Source: Sorex araneus
Taxonomy: Eukaryota > Chordata > Mammalia > Eulipotyphla > Soricidae
Assembly: GCF_027595985.1 (NCBI RefSeq)
Contig: NC_073307.1
Coordinates: 119,998,678-120,062,677 of the forward strand
DNA: 64,000 nt
Reading direction: 5' to 3'
Part shown: positions 20,288 to 61,884 of the stretch, piece by piece
Position numbering within the stretch: the stretch's first letter is position 1
Layout: the number at the start of each line of letters is the position of its first letter
The notes under the pieces: model-generated
Seen by the model: the letters and a program-made list of their open reading frames with translations, nothing else
Database searches by the model: none
What the model was told of the DNA's origin: nothing
Program-made: the position numbers and the translations under genes

Positions 20288-20938
20288 GTGTTACTGTTAA
20301 TGCTTTTGGTGTACAGTGGAACTGCTGTACTTTCACCAAGCCACTCTCCACCTCTTATTTTTAAGTCAAAACTAAGACCAGGGTAGCTTAAGGGACTCCT
20401 ATGCCTGCTTCAGCCTGCTTTGCATGAGGGAGGCAGTGATGGGCCTCTGAGCACTTCCGGGAGCTACCCCAGGAACCAATAAATAAAGCTCAAAACTACA
20501 ACAGCTGAGTCAGAAAGGTCACATTAGAAGGAAAGATAACCTTTGGGATTGGGCCAGATCTGCTAGGAACTGGGCTCTGGAGAGAACTTTGCACTTTTTA
20601 GCAGGTCTGAATCCCCCTTTAGAAAGAGGTGTAGATAATTTGGGGATTTTATACCTGATTTGTTAACCCTCATTCAGCCAGCAGTTAACAGTGCAGCAGT
20701 TTGAGTCTTATAATGCTGGTAAATTTTTATGATAGTGTGAATGTAAAGAAAGGTAGGTTCACACATGTACAAAGAGGAGTGTAAGTTTTTTTAGGAAGGT
20801 CGGTGTAAAGGGAGAAATCAGTTAATAGTAATAAACCAACGACTAGGGCTTGTGACTTTTTCCTGTTGCCCCAAGACAGATTTCATGCAGGTCTGTTTTT
20901 CACCTTATGGCCAGCTATTCTGCACTAACTAGTTCTCC

Positions 20939-20976
20939 CACCCGCCCCCACCCCCACCCCCACCCCCACCCCCCCT
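20939..20976. repeat. (CCCCCA)n tract
   Basis: Five-plus C5A units ending in a C run, so the minus strand carries G-runs that fit an intramolecular G-quadruplex. About 2.2 kb into GTF2H1 intron 1. Confidence 0.9.
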
Positions 20977-22024
20977 TGGGCGCACACCCATTTCTAACAT
21001 TTTAACCGCAATTTAACCTCATAGGTTGTGTTGCTAGCTTGGTTTTTTCTTGTGTTTGTGTGATGATGTCAGGCATCTTTTTCTACTTGGATTACTACCT
21101 ACCTGTTCTTCTCTTGACTGGTAATACATGCTTGAAAACACATATTAGTGAATATGTGCACATCTCTCTTAAAGGTTTGCCTCTGCTGAGTTTTCTTTTT
21201 CTGAATTTTCTGCTTTTATAAAGTGAGAACTGAAAACGTGCTCAGTCTAAAATTCACTATCATTTATTTCTCTTAATACTTTCTTGTCTATGTAACTTCT
21301 TGTAACAGTACATTTTGATTACTCTTTGCATATTTCCAAGGTTTTATTACCAGTAATGCTGAATTGTTAGAATGTATTTCATTGCTCAGTGGTAAGCAGC
21401 TTTCCAAATCTCCATTTTCTGTGCTGGCAGATGCAGCAGATCTCTGTTCCAATAATAATCCTGAAGTTGATGAGAAGTTTTATTTTTTAATCATTCCCCC
21501 TCCCCACCTCCATTTATCTCTGTACATTGGAAAGAAGATGTAGGTAATAAGACGGTTACGTTTCAGTTCTTTTTGTCACCACTGTTTCCTCCTAAGTAAT
21601 TAGAGTCTGTGTTAGGAATGGGTCTCTGCTCTGTTACTGAGATCTGTAGTGTTTCCTGCATTTGGCTGAGGATGTATGCAGAAGTTTCTTGTATGTCTTA
21701 CCAGTATTGTATTCTATGGGGGCGAGGGGTGGGCAGTTCTTAGGATTTACTCCCAGCTCCACTCCTGGTGGGCTTTGGGAACCATATGGGATGACAAGGA
21801 GCCAACCTGGGTTGGCCATGTGCATGGGAAATGCCCACCTGTTGTATCACTTTGGCCCCCAGGATTATATTCTTTTAACAACAAAGATGTTGTAAGTCAC
21901 AAACGTTGTGCCCTGTGCACTGCTCTCCCAGTGAGCAGAACATACGCAGCCTCTTCCTCCATTGTGAAACTTGTAGTTCTCAGGGAAAACATACTAAAGT
22001 AATTATTGAAAAATTTATTAATAG

Positions 22025-22265
22025 GAGCTGGGGGATGGTGCCAGGGTTAGTCCAATGCCTTGCATGGACCTGAATTCAATTTCTGGTACCAGTGACTTTG
22101 AGATCTTGTTGAGTGCCACCCTAGAGGCCCCAGATCCCTCCAGGTGTGGCCCTGTCAGTCTCTGGCCCTGACAGTCTCTGGCACCACGGTGCCCAAGCAC
22201 CACATCCTTGGGCCCTGGGGCTAGACTTTCAGTCAACTTGAGCCAGATATTGCTGTTTGGCTCTG
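22025..22265 (+). mobile_element. Variant SINE with extended body
   Basis: GGAGCTGGGGGATGGTGCCA head, then GAGTGCCACCCTAGAGGCCC and CCAAGCACCACATCC; related to SOR but not a standard copy. Confidence 0.4.
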
Positions 22266-22379
22266 GGTCCTATGAACACTAGTTGGGGACCACCCACCAT
22301 TATTTAATTATTTGTAGCATACTATGAAGAGAATAGAAGATTGTACCTAGTAGTTACAGGCCTTAAGAATCTTTGGTGT

Positions 22380-22740
22380 AAATAGAAATGGACACAAGGC
22401 CAAGGAGAAACTTAGGTCGAGTTTATTGTCTCTGAGCTCGTGCACAACTGAACAGGTGTTGGTTCCCTGGAAACCAGCCTAGGAAAGTTTTTAAAGGGAC
22501 AGAGATGGAAATAAAGTGACATCTAAGCATATGGGGATTGCAGGAAACAGGGAGCATAGTGCAAAGGCTCAATGAACATGATTCTTCAGGTGACCCATGT
22601 CTCAGTATAGGAAATTTTGCCCCAGGAATGATTTTTAGTAATAGATGAGGTGGAAAGGTCAGTGATTGGGTCTAGCATTGGGGTCCATCTTAGTATGGGC
22701 TGGTTCAGTTTGGTTCCTTAGTTTTGAATTAAACACCTTT
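22380..22740 (-). repeat. Unclassified interspersed repeat, perhaps LTR-derived
   Basis: Read on the minus strand it has CAATAAACTCGACC near 22425. No borders, duplication or coding sequence seen. Confidence 0.3.
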
Positions 22741-23344
22741 TATGTATATTCCCCGAAATAAACTACTTAAAAAGTTGAGCAGCTTTCCTTTCTTTTGAAG
22801 TGATAAGCAAAGCAATGGACTTCATGGTTACTGCAGAGGATGGCATCCCAAACTTAGTCCTTAGTCTGCCTCATAATAACTGGGGTCTAGAGTATGGAGA
22901 ACAATAAATTCCCCCAACCCACCTACCTGTCCCCCGGCTTAAAAAAAAAAAAAAAAAAAAACTAGTGACCACAAAGGTAATGCAGGGGTTAAAGCACTAT
23001 CATTTCTTGTGGTATTTCATATTCTATCAGGCACTACTAGGAGTGACACCTTAGTACTGCAGGGTATGGCCGACCCTTCTCCCCCATCTCCAGATTAAAT
23101 GAATTGATGGCAAGGGAGAAGAATAAACAGATTCAAAAGGAATAGCTTTCAGCAAATTTTAATTTTCCTCCCTTTTGTTGTTCAATATCCAGAGATCATA
23201 CGTTGAGTGCTCCGCAGGAATTGAATATTTGATTGTGGTGCACCAGAAATTACAGTTGTATCAGGGATTTAAACTCTGGACCTCATGCATGTAAAATGGT
23301 GGCATACTACCAGTCACATCCTTAGTAGACAAGCAAATAATTTT

Positions 23345-23500
23345 TTGTTCTGTTTTTTGGGCCACACCCACTGATGCCCAGGGCTTACTCACGGCCCTGT
23401 GCTCAGGGGTCATTCCGAGTGGGGTTTGGGGGACCATCTGGGGTTCCAGGGATCGAAGGCATGTGCAGGGCAAGTGCCCTACCCACTATACTATCTCCTA
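23345..23500 (-). mobile_element. SOR SINE, antisense
   Basis: GTTTTTTGGGCCACACCCAC to CACTATACTATCTCC; moderately diverged. Confidence 0.75.
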
Positions 23501-23689
23501 CACAAATAAGTCTTTTAATTGCAAATAAATCCCTGCCTTTTATCTGAGCAACTTGCTATTTTAAAAAGTCATAATTAAAGGTTATAAATCTTAATGTATT
23601 GCTTCATGTAACTCATGAAATCTTTTCAGGAGAGCTAGGTCTTCATCAGCCAACTTATTTAAATACAATTATTCCAGTTATTTTTTTAA

Positions 23690-24345
23690 CAGTTATAAAA
23701 TTATTTATGATTGAGTATTAGGTTTACAAAGTTTGAATACCAACCCCTTTACCAGTGTCCACTTGCCTTCCCCAGTGTCCCCAGTTTTCCTCCCACCCCC
23801 AGCCAGCACTTTTCTCCTCCACCATTGTCATAGTCCCCTCTCTGACCTATTCCCCTACCCCCGGAACCCCACAGGCTTCCTGCTGAAGCCCAGTTCTCAT
23901 GCTCTTTTATTGCCTTTGGGTATTCATTATCCCCCTACTATATTTTTTTTATATCTTAACATATGAGAGAGATTTTGTGTCTGTTCTCCCTCTAACTTCA
24001 TGCAGCATGATCACTCCAGATTCATTCACTTAGCAGCAAATTGAATGACTTTATCTTTTTATTTTTGTTTTGTTTTTAGTTTTTGGGTCACACACAGTGG
24101 TGCTCAGGGCTTAACTCTTGAGGCTGTGCTCACGGATTATTCTGCCTATGCTGAGGAGACCATATAGGGTGCCAGGGATTAAGCATGGGCTGGCCTCTTG
24201 CAAGCAAGCCTCCTACCCTACCCACTTCTTAGGCCTCTGGCTTCTCTTAAGACTGAGTAGTATTCCATTGTGTGTATGTACTATAGTTTCTTTTTCCAGT
24301 CATCTGTTCTTGGACACTTGGGTTCATACCAGCTATTTTTGTAAA
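23690..24345 (-). mobile_element. L1 3' end, antisense, with nested SOR
   Basis: The right half reads GAGTAGTATTCCATTGTGTG and CATCTGTTCTTGGACACTTG, classic antisense L1 ORF2 end. The left half (CCAGTGTCCCCAGTTTTCC) is 3'UTR. A SOR (24066-24236) splits it. Confidence 0.75.
24066..24236 (-). mobile_element. SOR SINE nested in L1
   Basis: TTTTAGTTTTTGGGTCACAC to CACTTCTTAGGCCTC; younger than the surrounding L1. Confidence 0.75.
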
Positions 24346-24423
24346 TGAAATGATTTGTGGCCTTTACAGTGAACTGTTGAGAAGATGTGTTGCCCACTTT
24401 GCCGCCACTTCAAGATAATCTGG

Positions 24424-24502
24424 AGGCCAGGGTTTGTCTTAGTGGTAGAGCATCTGCCTCAAATGTATGAGGCCCTGGATTCAATCCCTTGCAGCACCAT
24501 AG
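24424..24502 (+). mobile_element. ID-like SINE
   Basis: TTAGTGGTAGAGCATCTGCC and GAGGCCCTGGATTCAATCCC: tRNA-Ala-type A and B boxes; short A tail absent. Confidence 0.6.
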
Positions 24503-25424
24503 CACCCTCCCCACCATATGCACATCTGGAAATCATAAAAGTTATCAAGAATTAAGCCCCTCCGGTTTTACTAACTTTGCTTTAACTGGTCATTGTACAA
24601 TGAAAAAAGCTGCTACAGTTGACATGGGACAGTTGAGCAGTCTTGTTACTAACTTGTCAGTTCCCTTCCCCTCCCCCCCCCACCCCGTTACCCCCACTTA
24701 AGTGCAAGGGATAAAATATTTGACCACAAGCGGTGTACCTAGCTTTCTCATTTTTCTTCCAGTAGATTTTAAAATGAATAGTTTTAATGTTAAATATGAG
24801 AAACTATTTTTTCTTTTTTTCGACTTAAGCTGACTCCAGGTAAGGGGATATGACCCATTGATAGACACATGTCCTCCTTTGTCTGAGACCCTGAGTTGAA
24901 TCCTATGATGTGCACTGCAAAAATAGGAAATTGACACTAACAAAGAGTTCTCAGTCTATTTTTCTGTTTACGGTTTTTTGTTGTTTTTTTGGGGGGAGGG
25001 AGAGGGGCTTGGTCTTTCCGCTTTTTATTCTTTATCTTCCCAAATAAAGACTTTTCTCTTTTCTAACATTTTTCATTTATTCTCCAAGCCCAGTTAACTA
25101 GGGACTTACTCTGTCAGCTACCTTTGCTTACTGTTCTTTTGCCATCTATGAGCATATTCAAAATGTACTATATTATATGCCCTTTCTCTCCTTCCATCTT
25201 TCACAAGTTTGATTTCAAAGTTCCTAAAATGTTCTTTGTACGGTATGCTGTATAATTACATATTAGTATTTATTTAAGTTATATGTGCTCCTTATGTTGA
25301 AAAATCAGTATTGAAATATTTTGATATTTCAGTTAAGAATTTTCCTCTTCTAAGCTTTTTTTTAAAAAAAACTAAAATAATATAGCTGACATTCATATAG
25401 AAATTTAAAAAGAACTTGGAGGCT

Positions 25425-25558
25425 GGAGAGATTGGTGCGGGGTAAGGTGCTATCCTTGGGCATGTCCAACTCCCAGTTCTATCCCTGGCATCTCGTTTGG
25501 TCCCCTGAGCGCCACCGAGTGTATAACCAGATATTCCTTCCCCTCTCCCCCCCAATAA
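25425..25558 (+). mobile_element. SOR SINE, sense, truncated
   Basis: GAGGCTGGAGAGATTGGTGC to CCCCCCAATAAAA; shortened body. Confidence 0.65.
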
Positions 25559-25621
25559 AAGATACTACTTGAGTTGAGGAGTTAACTGAAGTAGTAGAGC
25601 ACTTACGAAGCACTGAGTAGT

Positions 25622-25813
25622 AGCAGTGTAGTCCTATTGTTTATTGATTTGCTCGAGCGGGCACCAGTAATGTCTACTTTGTGAGACTTACTACTATTTT
25701 TGTCATACCAAATACGACACGGGTAGCTTGCTGGACTCTCCGAGAGGGACAGAAGAACCAACCTAGGTCGACTGCATGCAGGGCAAATGCCCTACCCACT
25801 GTGCTATCCTCCA
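25622..25813 (-). mobile_element. Composite SINE, antisense
   Basis: Tail module first (GATTTGCTCGAGCGGGCACC, CGACACGGGTAGCTTGC, CTCTCCGAGAGGGACAGA), then the reverse of a SOR head (CAGGGCAAATGCCC to TGTGCTATCC). See the finding on composite SINEs. Confidence 0.8.
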
Positions 25814-25925
25814 AATGAAGCATCAGCTTAAATTCTTACACTAACTTAACCTTATAAGCGTGACTTGATAGAGAATACTTCTTAAATTTTTAAACAGCTT
25901 TCATCATTATAAAATTGATATGGGG

Positions 25926-26092
25926 GGAGCTGGAGCAATAGTACAGTAGGTAGGGCATTTGCCTTGCACATGACTGACCTAGGTTTGATTCCCAGCATCC
26001 CATATGGTCCTTGAGCACCGCCAGAAGTAATTCCTGAGTGCAAAGCCCAGAGTGACCTCTCTGCATTGCCAGGTATGACCCAAAAAGCAAAA
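25926..26092 (+). mobile_element. SOR SINE, sense
   Basis: GGGGGAGCTGGAGCAATAGT to GACCCAAAAAGCAAAAAAA; moderately diverged. Confidence 0.85.
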
Positions 26093-26224
26093 AAATTGGT
26101 TATAGATAATATAGAAAATGAAAAGAAAGTTCAAATCTCTGATCCTATCATCCATAAATAACCTTTTAAATTGGTTATGTGTGTTCCTCCAGTCATAAAA
26201 ATTAGGAAAATAGCATAATGGAAC

Positions 26225-26412
26225 TCCAAGGTTAGATTGACCCAGATACAAACCTATTTACTATCTATCTCCTTGATGCTTTGGGAAAACTTGATTTCTC
26301 AAACCCAGTTTCCTTCAGCTACAAAATGGAACTGGTAATATAACATCCCTTAGGGCTGTTAAGTAGGGATTGAATGATGTTAGTGCCTATAAAGAACTTA
26401 GTCAATATTATG
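26225..26412 (+). mobile_element. MIR (ancient SINE)
   Basis: CCCAGTTTCCTTCAGCTACA..AAATGGAACTGGTAATATAA and TTAGGGCTGTTAAGTAGGGA match the MIR core and 3' half (CTCAGTTTCCTCATCTGTAA..ATGGGGATAATAA) in order. Confidence 0.82.
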
Positions 26413-26619
26413 AAATACATTTAAAATTTTAACAATGTTGAATGGGGTTGGAGAGATAAGTATAGCTGGTAGGGTGTTTGCCTTGCATGCAGACCTTTGA
26501 GCATCATCAGGTGTGGCACAATAAACAAAACAAGTGGAATAATTACACTTACTAGTTTTAGGATTTTTGTTTTACCGCCTAAAAGTGTATCTTTTGTGTC
26601 ATTAAAAAACAGTGACTCA

Positions 26620-26792
26620 GGCTGGAATGATAGCACAGTGGTAGGGCTTTTGCCTTGCATGTAGCCGACCCAGGTTCGAATCCCAGCATCCCATATGGTC
26701 CCCTGAGCACCGCCAGGGGTAATTCCTGAGTGCAGAGCCAGGCGTAACTCCTGTGCATGGCCAGGTGTGACCCAAAAAGGAAAAGAAAAAAA
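26620..26792 (+). mobile_element. SOR SINE, sense
   Basis: GGCTGGAATGATAGCACAGT to GACCCAAAAAGGAAAAG; B box GGTTCGAATCC. Followed by an older SOR (26800-26960), then a young one. Confidence 0.88.
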
Positions 26793-26992
26793 AAGTGACT
26801 CAGGTCAGAGCAGCTTTCCTTGCATGTGGTCCGCTCTGGTTCTATTCCCAATACCACAGATGGTCCCTGGAGCCTTCCAGGAGTGATCCTAAGCACAGAG
26901 CTAGAAAGCCAAAAGTAAGCCTTCAGCATCCCTGGATGTGACACCCCCCCCCCAAAAAAAAAAAAAGGGATGGCTATTTTAAAATAACACGG

Positions 26993-27205
26993 CGGGGCTG
27001 GAGAGATAGCACAGCGGGTAGGGCGTTTGCCTTGCACGCGGCCGACCCGGGTTCAAATCCCAGCATCCCATATGGTCCCCTGAGCACAGCCAGGGGTAAT
27101 TCCTGAGTGCAGAGCCAGGAGTAACCACTGTGCGTTGCCAGGTGTGACCCAAAAAGCAAAAAAAAAAAAAATAAAAAAATAAAAAAAATAAAAAAAAAAT
27201 AAAAT
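26993..27205 (+). mobile_element. SOR SINE, near-consensus copy
   Basis: A reference-quality copy: GGGGCTGGAGAGATAGCACA head, A box TAGCACAGCGGG, B box GGTTCAAATCC (one mismatch from the usual GGTTCGATTCC), body, GTGTGACCCAAAAAGC end and a long A-rich tail punctuated by T into AAAAAAAT repeats. Target-site duplication AAAATAACACGG flanks it. The unsplit tail and clean duplication indicate recent insertion. Confidence 0.92.
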
Positions 27206-27403
27206 AACACGGGGACATTTTCATTGACAGGTTTTCAAACACAAGATAATTTGGGTATACAGAATGATTATATATATTAATGTTGGTAACAAGAAAAATT
27301 TAAAATTAAGAAAATTGTTTTTTGGGGTTGGAGGGTATGGGAATTTTAAAATCCCTTTTTTTGTTAGCATTTTCTTAAAGTACCAAATCTTTTTATTTTA
27401 TTT

Positions 27404-27572
27404 TATTTTTTTGGCTTTTTGGATCACACCCAGCGATACTCAGGCTTTACTCTGCACTCAGAAATTACTCCTGGTAGTGCTCTGGGGACCATTTGCGATG
27501 CCAGGGATCCAACCCAGATCAGCTGTGTGCAAGGCAAACATCTTACCTGCTGTACTAACACTCTGGCCCCTG
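27404..27572 (-). mobile_element. SOR SINE, antisense
   Basis: GGCTTTTTGGATCACACCCA to ACACTCTGGCCCC; diverged body, T-rich tail interrupted by A. Confidence 0.8.
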
Positions 27573-28859
27573 TACTCACCAACTCTTCACCCCAACCTTT
27601 ATAAATGCTCACTTAATACATTCTGTACCTGTGTGAGAAAACAGATACCACATACTCAGTAGAATTTCAAACGTAATCTGATTTCTTGTTTATTCTGTAA
27701 ATGACACCGCTGTAGTGTTAATGAGGCTAAGTGTGGGGGTGATCCAGGATGTGGCTGCGTGATAAAATGCAGGTGATCCTCTGCACCACTGTGTGGGATA
27801 TAGGCGATCGGTGTGACCTCTGTCAGCTCTGAGAATGCACCCTGCTTGCTCAGTCTCCCCCTGTCCCTTCCCTCTGTTTTCTCACTGCCACTGGGCATCA
27901 TTTAAACCCTTCCTACCTTCTTTATTTTTCTCAGAGCTGTCCATAGGCTTTCCTAAGATACAGGCCACACTCCCATTCCAAAGGTTTTGAACGGTTTTTA
28001 CAATAGGTGGCATTTTTTATTACCTGCCTCCATCTTTACTATGCACATTCAGGTCCTACTGATACCCCAGCAGATCTCACTCCCCAAAATTGTAGTTTTT
28101 TTTCCTTCTGTTTCACTCCACCTGGCAGTGCTCAAGACTGTTTCTGACTTGGTATTGTGGGTCACCCCCAGGGATGCAGCAGGGCTATGTGCTGCCAGTA
28201 TTCTTGCATGCAAAGCTTGCACTCCAGCTACTTCAGTCATTTTTATCTAATGGCAGATTCAGCATTTTGCTGTTGCATTTGTTTTAGCCTCCAAAAACAG
28301 TTACACTAAAACTTCACTTATTTGTTCAAGGCATATTTAATGTCTGAAAAAGTGAGATGTTTTAAAATGTAAGTTACTGTCATTACTTTGGGGGATAAAA
28401 ACTAAAGTTACAGCTTTACCAGAAATGGCATATGTATACAAATATATGACATTTGTGTTGTCACTTTGGCAAGTCCAGCCCAAGGCAGACATTTCCATCA
28501 AGTATTTTTTACCTCCTAATTGGACCTAGACAACTTAAGTCACACTCAACTTAAGCCACACTCAAGCCTCTAGGATTTGGGTTGAGCTTTTTAAAGCATC
28601 TGGGCTGGAAAGAGAGTGGTCAAACTGACTTCTAATGCGTAGCCAGGTAAAAAATGAAACTTGGGGCCATCTTGCTGCACTCCGCAGTGAAGAGTCCTGG
28701 TCAGTGGTCACCACATACTGGAGAATGCTCCGAACCCCAGACAGAGCCAATAACACCGGGATGCCCCAGATGGAGGAGGTGCATTCTTCCCGCCTTTTCC
28801 AGATGAAATCCCGGCGACAATGAGCTTCTAACATGGCTCCGGTGTGTGGGGACCAGGGC

Positions 28860-29440
28860 TATTTCTCCGAACCGTGTGGCGGCTTACGTGGCCATGCGAC
28901 CTTTCCTGATACACACACACACACACATACACACACATACACACGCACGCACACAAAATGCTCAGGAATGGCTCCTCCTCCCCTCAACAGCCATGATCCC
29001 AGAGGCACATAAACCAATCTCAGAACGCAGCAGCTGCTGGCAGAAATACCTCTGGACTTATTTACTAAAATACCAGAATTCTAAAACCCCGCAGCTGCTT
29101 TTGCAGCCATGGGACATCATATGCTTTTCATTATCAGCAATAGAAAACAAATGATCTAATAATGCCTTCTCAACAGGTCTGATTGTTGGAGGGGGGGAAT
29201 TCCAAATAATAATAGTGGGTTTTCTGTCGATAATTGAATGTAATCAAAGTAAAGAGAGAGTAAAGTGAAAATCATCTGCCACACAGGCAGGGTGGGGAGT
29301 GGAAGGGGGGTACACTGGGGTTCTTGGTGGTGGAACATGTGCACTGGTGAAGGGATGCGTGTTTGATCATTGTATGACTGAGACTTAATCCTGAAAGCTT
29401 TGTAACGGTTCTCATGGTGATTCAATTAAAAAAACAAAAA
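28860..29440 (+). mobile_element. L1 3' end
   Basis: Parallels 4980-5612: CTAAAATACCAGAATTCTAA, TCAGCAATAGAAAACAA, then GGTACACTGGGGTTCTTGG, CACTGGTGAAGGGATG, GACTGAGACTTAATCC and ATGGTGATTCAATTAAAAAA. Contains the CA repeat at 28912-28944. Confidence 0.7.
28912..28944. repeat. (CA)n microsatellite, imperfect
   Basis: ACACAC runs interrupted by TACACA and GCACGC, within an L1-related block. Confidence 0.9.
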
Positions 29441-30034
29441 ACGAAACTTGGGCCATAGTATGGAGAATAGTTGAAGAAACTGGATCATTACAATAGCACT
29501 TTTCAGCCTTTTTACAGTTGTGACGTACACTGTTCCATAGATTGGCAAGTTGAAAATCATTGTATTTGAATATGGGGGAAATTATACCTGCATAATCTAT
29601 ACTGAAACAAACTTTGATCAGCTGTTAGCAGTGTGGTTTCATTTCTTGGAGTGCTTCTGGGAAAATCATACAAACTCATTGCCCCATAGATGTTTCGGTT
29701 GATATAAACTTGTACTGCTATGTTCAGATTTGAGACCTGAACTGGAGAGAACTCAACAGGCCTGGCACACGTGCTTTGTATGCAGAAGTCCTGGGTTTGA
29801 GCCATAGCACGCCATGGTCCCCCAAGCACCACCCGGAGCAAACTCTGAGCACTGAGCTCCTGAACACCGTCAGTTAGGGCCCACGAATGAAAACTGAAAC
29901 AAGCCAAAAATCTGAGTTCTTTTGTAAAGTGCTGTATTTCTAAATATAGATTAAAGGCCACATGTTTAGTCAAATTGTGCATTTGATTTAAGGAAAATAG
30001 AAATAAGTTGAAAATATTAACATACAGGTAAATG

Positions 30035-30310
30035 ATCACCCCTGAAGGAGAAGGACAAATACCAGATGTTCTCGTTCATCTATGGAGTAAGTCAGAATAA
30101 GAGACTGGACAGTATTGAACAATGACAGAGACTTGGCACTGGAATACAGAACCAAATGCCGAACAGTGGGAGTGTGGTAGGGAGAAGAAAGCAGAGGAAG
30201 TAGTGGAGGGTCAGGGACACTTAGGTAGTGGTGTGGGGCATGGTGATTTTGTTTGTCAATGCCATAAACTTCAGCATTATTGTAATTTCCTAACATAAAA
30301 ATTAAGAAAA
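30035..30310 (+). mobile_element. L1 3' region, sense
   Basis: GGACAAATACCAGATGTTCT and CATCTATGGAGTAAGTCAG correspond to the end of L1 ORF2 and following sequence; ends in an AT-rich tail. Confidence 0.6.
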
Positions 30311-30524
30311 CTACCAATATTTTTATCTAGATAGATGTTTTAATTGTCAAAATACTGTCAAACAGAAGAAAGAATGCTATGAATCAGAAACTACATAAAT
30401 TTACACGAATGAGCAAACTGAAATTGAATTTATTTTTGTATTTTCTTTTGGGTTTTTTCTCTTACCATTTATATTGGGGTACCAATAATTAATTTACAAT
30501 AGTTATACTTTCTTTTTCTTTTTT

Positions 30525-30835
30525 TTTTTCTGTTGGGGAGGTAGTTGCATACTGAGATGACTTTCTCCTCCAGGGGACAGTATGGGATGCTGGGAATACA
30601 GCCAGGCTTGGCCTATGTGTAAGGCAAGTGCCCTACTCACAGTCCTATCACTCTGGCCCCTGGTTATACTTTTCATATATATATATTATTCCAACACTAC
30701 ATTCATCATCAGAGTGCCCACTTTCTTTACCAATGTTCCAAGGGCCCCTTCCAGCCAAACCCTCTCCTAGGTAAGTTCAGTTCTGTACACACAATATTCA
30801 GTGCTCATGCCTTTGGCCATTTATTGTTCCTCGTT
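30525..30835 (-). mobile_element. Antisense SOR followed by antisense L1 3'UTR-like sequence
   Basis: SOR 30525-30662 (T-run to CACTCTGGCCCC). Then TTACCAATGTTCCAAGGGCC and CCAAACCCTCTCCTAGG resemble the antisense L1 3'UTR pieces at 23.7 and 52.7 kb. Confidence 0.55.
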
Positions 30836-30862
30836 ATATTTATATACTACATGTGAGGAATT

Positions 30863-30900
30863 GTGGGGGGGGGGGGGGAGGGAGGGAGGGGGGAAGTGGT
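30863..30900. repeat. G-rich low-complexity tract
   Basis: A run of about 15 G followed by GGGA repeats; quadruplex-capable on the plus strand. Confidence 0.85.
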
Positions 30901-31329
30901 GAGAGCTACATAAATAGAGCTGAACACCTGAAATTCCCCAAAATCGTAACTCACTGCTAGGTTGATAAAGATTATTCTTCAAAATATTTTTTTTACACAT
31001 GCACAAAAAAATAAAAATAGTTTTAATAATTATGTGCTAATATATTTTTAAATTTTACATAAAATAGGTAAATCCAACAAATATACAATTTGGTAAGAGG
31101 AGAGGAGAATTTAAAAAATCATAAAGGAAACTTTGAATAGTCCTATAAACACAAATTGTGTTTTATTCTAATGAGAGAATATTGAGTATAAGTAAAATAT
31201 TTTTAAGTAACAAATTTCTTTAGATATTGAAAAATTATTAGAAGGAGCATTCAGCATAAATGAAACTTGTTATTGGAAAAGTATAATCCATAGCAAGCTA
31301 GGAATGAACAAATCTTTATTAATGAATTT

Positions 31330-32230
31330 CCTGAGCTGCTGCCTGTCCATGAAGCTTTATGTTCAAAGCTGAATGATAATGTATCCGGATAGAGTGTGAA
31401 TTGTTCATTTCATTCAGTATTTTTACTATATCCCACCCATCTCTTCTGACTCATACAGATTGACTGTGATTTTATGGGCTTTTTCTTGTATGTTCCTTTT
31501 TTAATCTTGCTGCTTTCAGTATTCCATCTTTGAAATTTTTCTATTTGGGTCTATTTTCTTCTGGACCCTTTGGCCCTCTTGGGTCTGGGTCCCCAAATCA
31601 TTGATGATTTCTTTAGTGTTTCTTCATCAAGTTTGCCGTCTTGTTCTTCAGAGACTTAGTGATTCTACATTGTTTCTTGTAACTCATTCCATAGTTCTCT
31701 GGTGTGCTTTTTTTTGTTTCTTTTCAAACTTTTTCCCCATCCTCTGTTGCTGTTTAGAGTTTTTGCATCTCATCTTGGAGCTTACCCATCTTATTCTCAG
31801 CTGCTCTTATTCTGCTGTTTAAATAAAATCTGTTGTGTTTTTTTTATATCACTTACCATACTTTTCATTTCTGTCACTTCTGATTCAGATCAGTTTACTC
31901 ATTTCTGTTCTGATATTTTCTTGCATTTTGCTACCTGTGCCAGCATTTCTTTGAGCTCATTAAACATCCCCAACATGTGTCACTGAAGTTAGCCTTAGTG
32001 CTATAATTTTCATTCACTGAGGTTGGTGGACCTTTTTTTTTTTTTTTTTTTTTTTTTAGTTCACACCCAGTGATGTTCAGGGGTTCCTCCTGGCTCTGCA
32101 CTCAGGAATTACTTCTGGCAGTGCTTGGACTCATATGAGATGCTGGGAATCGAACCTGGGTCGGTCGCATGCAAAGCAAACACCCTGCCCCCTGTGCTAT
32201 TGCTCCAGACCCTTGGTGGACTTCTTTGTG
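31330..32230 (-). mobile_element. Possible antisense L1 ORF1-region fragment, with nested SOR
   Basis: On the minus strand the sequence codes in pieces for Lys/Glu-rich, coiled-coil-like peptide (for example EEQDGKLDEETLKKSSMI) broken by stops, as a decayed L1 ORF1 N-terminal region would. Ends near the SOR at 32032-32212. Confidence 0.4.
32032..32212 (-). mobile_element. SOR SINE, antisense
   Basis: TTGGTGGAC at 32023-32031 and 32213-32221; uninterrupted T-run of over 20. Lies 180 bp upstream of GTF2H1 exon 2. Confidence 0.92.
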
Positions 32231-32395
32231 GCTTTCCCATTGTGTTTTCTGTGCTCCTATTGTATTGAGAATGATCATTGTTTGACTAAGAGAACCTTTA
32301 CCCTTCCTGTTTATAAAATTTTTTAGATTTGAAGGAGACTACAGAAGTCAGTGGGTCTGACTAAAATTGATATGTAAAATTTTTCTCTCTATTAG

Positions 32396-61884
<29,489 letters not shown>

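Larger units (their letters stand above)
18745..32395 (+). other. GTF2H1: GTF2H1 intron 1
   Basis: 13.7 kb without exons I can recognise. Besides elements listed separately it holds old SOR copies at 19450-19590, 19960-20085, 21720-21860, 25425-25558, 26445-26530, 26800-26960, 29745-29890 and 30525-30665; a variant SINE at 22025-22265; unclassified repeat with a minus-strand AATAAA at 22380-22740; and AT-rich unassigned stretches at 20300-21700, 22750-23330, 24500-25420, 27660-28570 and 31000-31330. Confidence 0.7.

Noticed and set aside
26579..27242. Open frames with [24 protein letters not shown] or [24 protein letters not shown] products
   Set aside because: These recur at dozens of sites and are translations of the antisense SOR SINE body in different frames.
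31601..31986. Plus-strand ORFs rich in Phe/Leu/Cys
   Set aside because: Reverse of a Lys/Glu-rich decayed L1-like region; interrupted and without conserved motifs.
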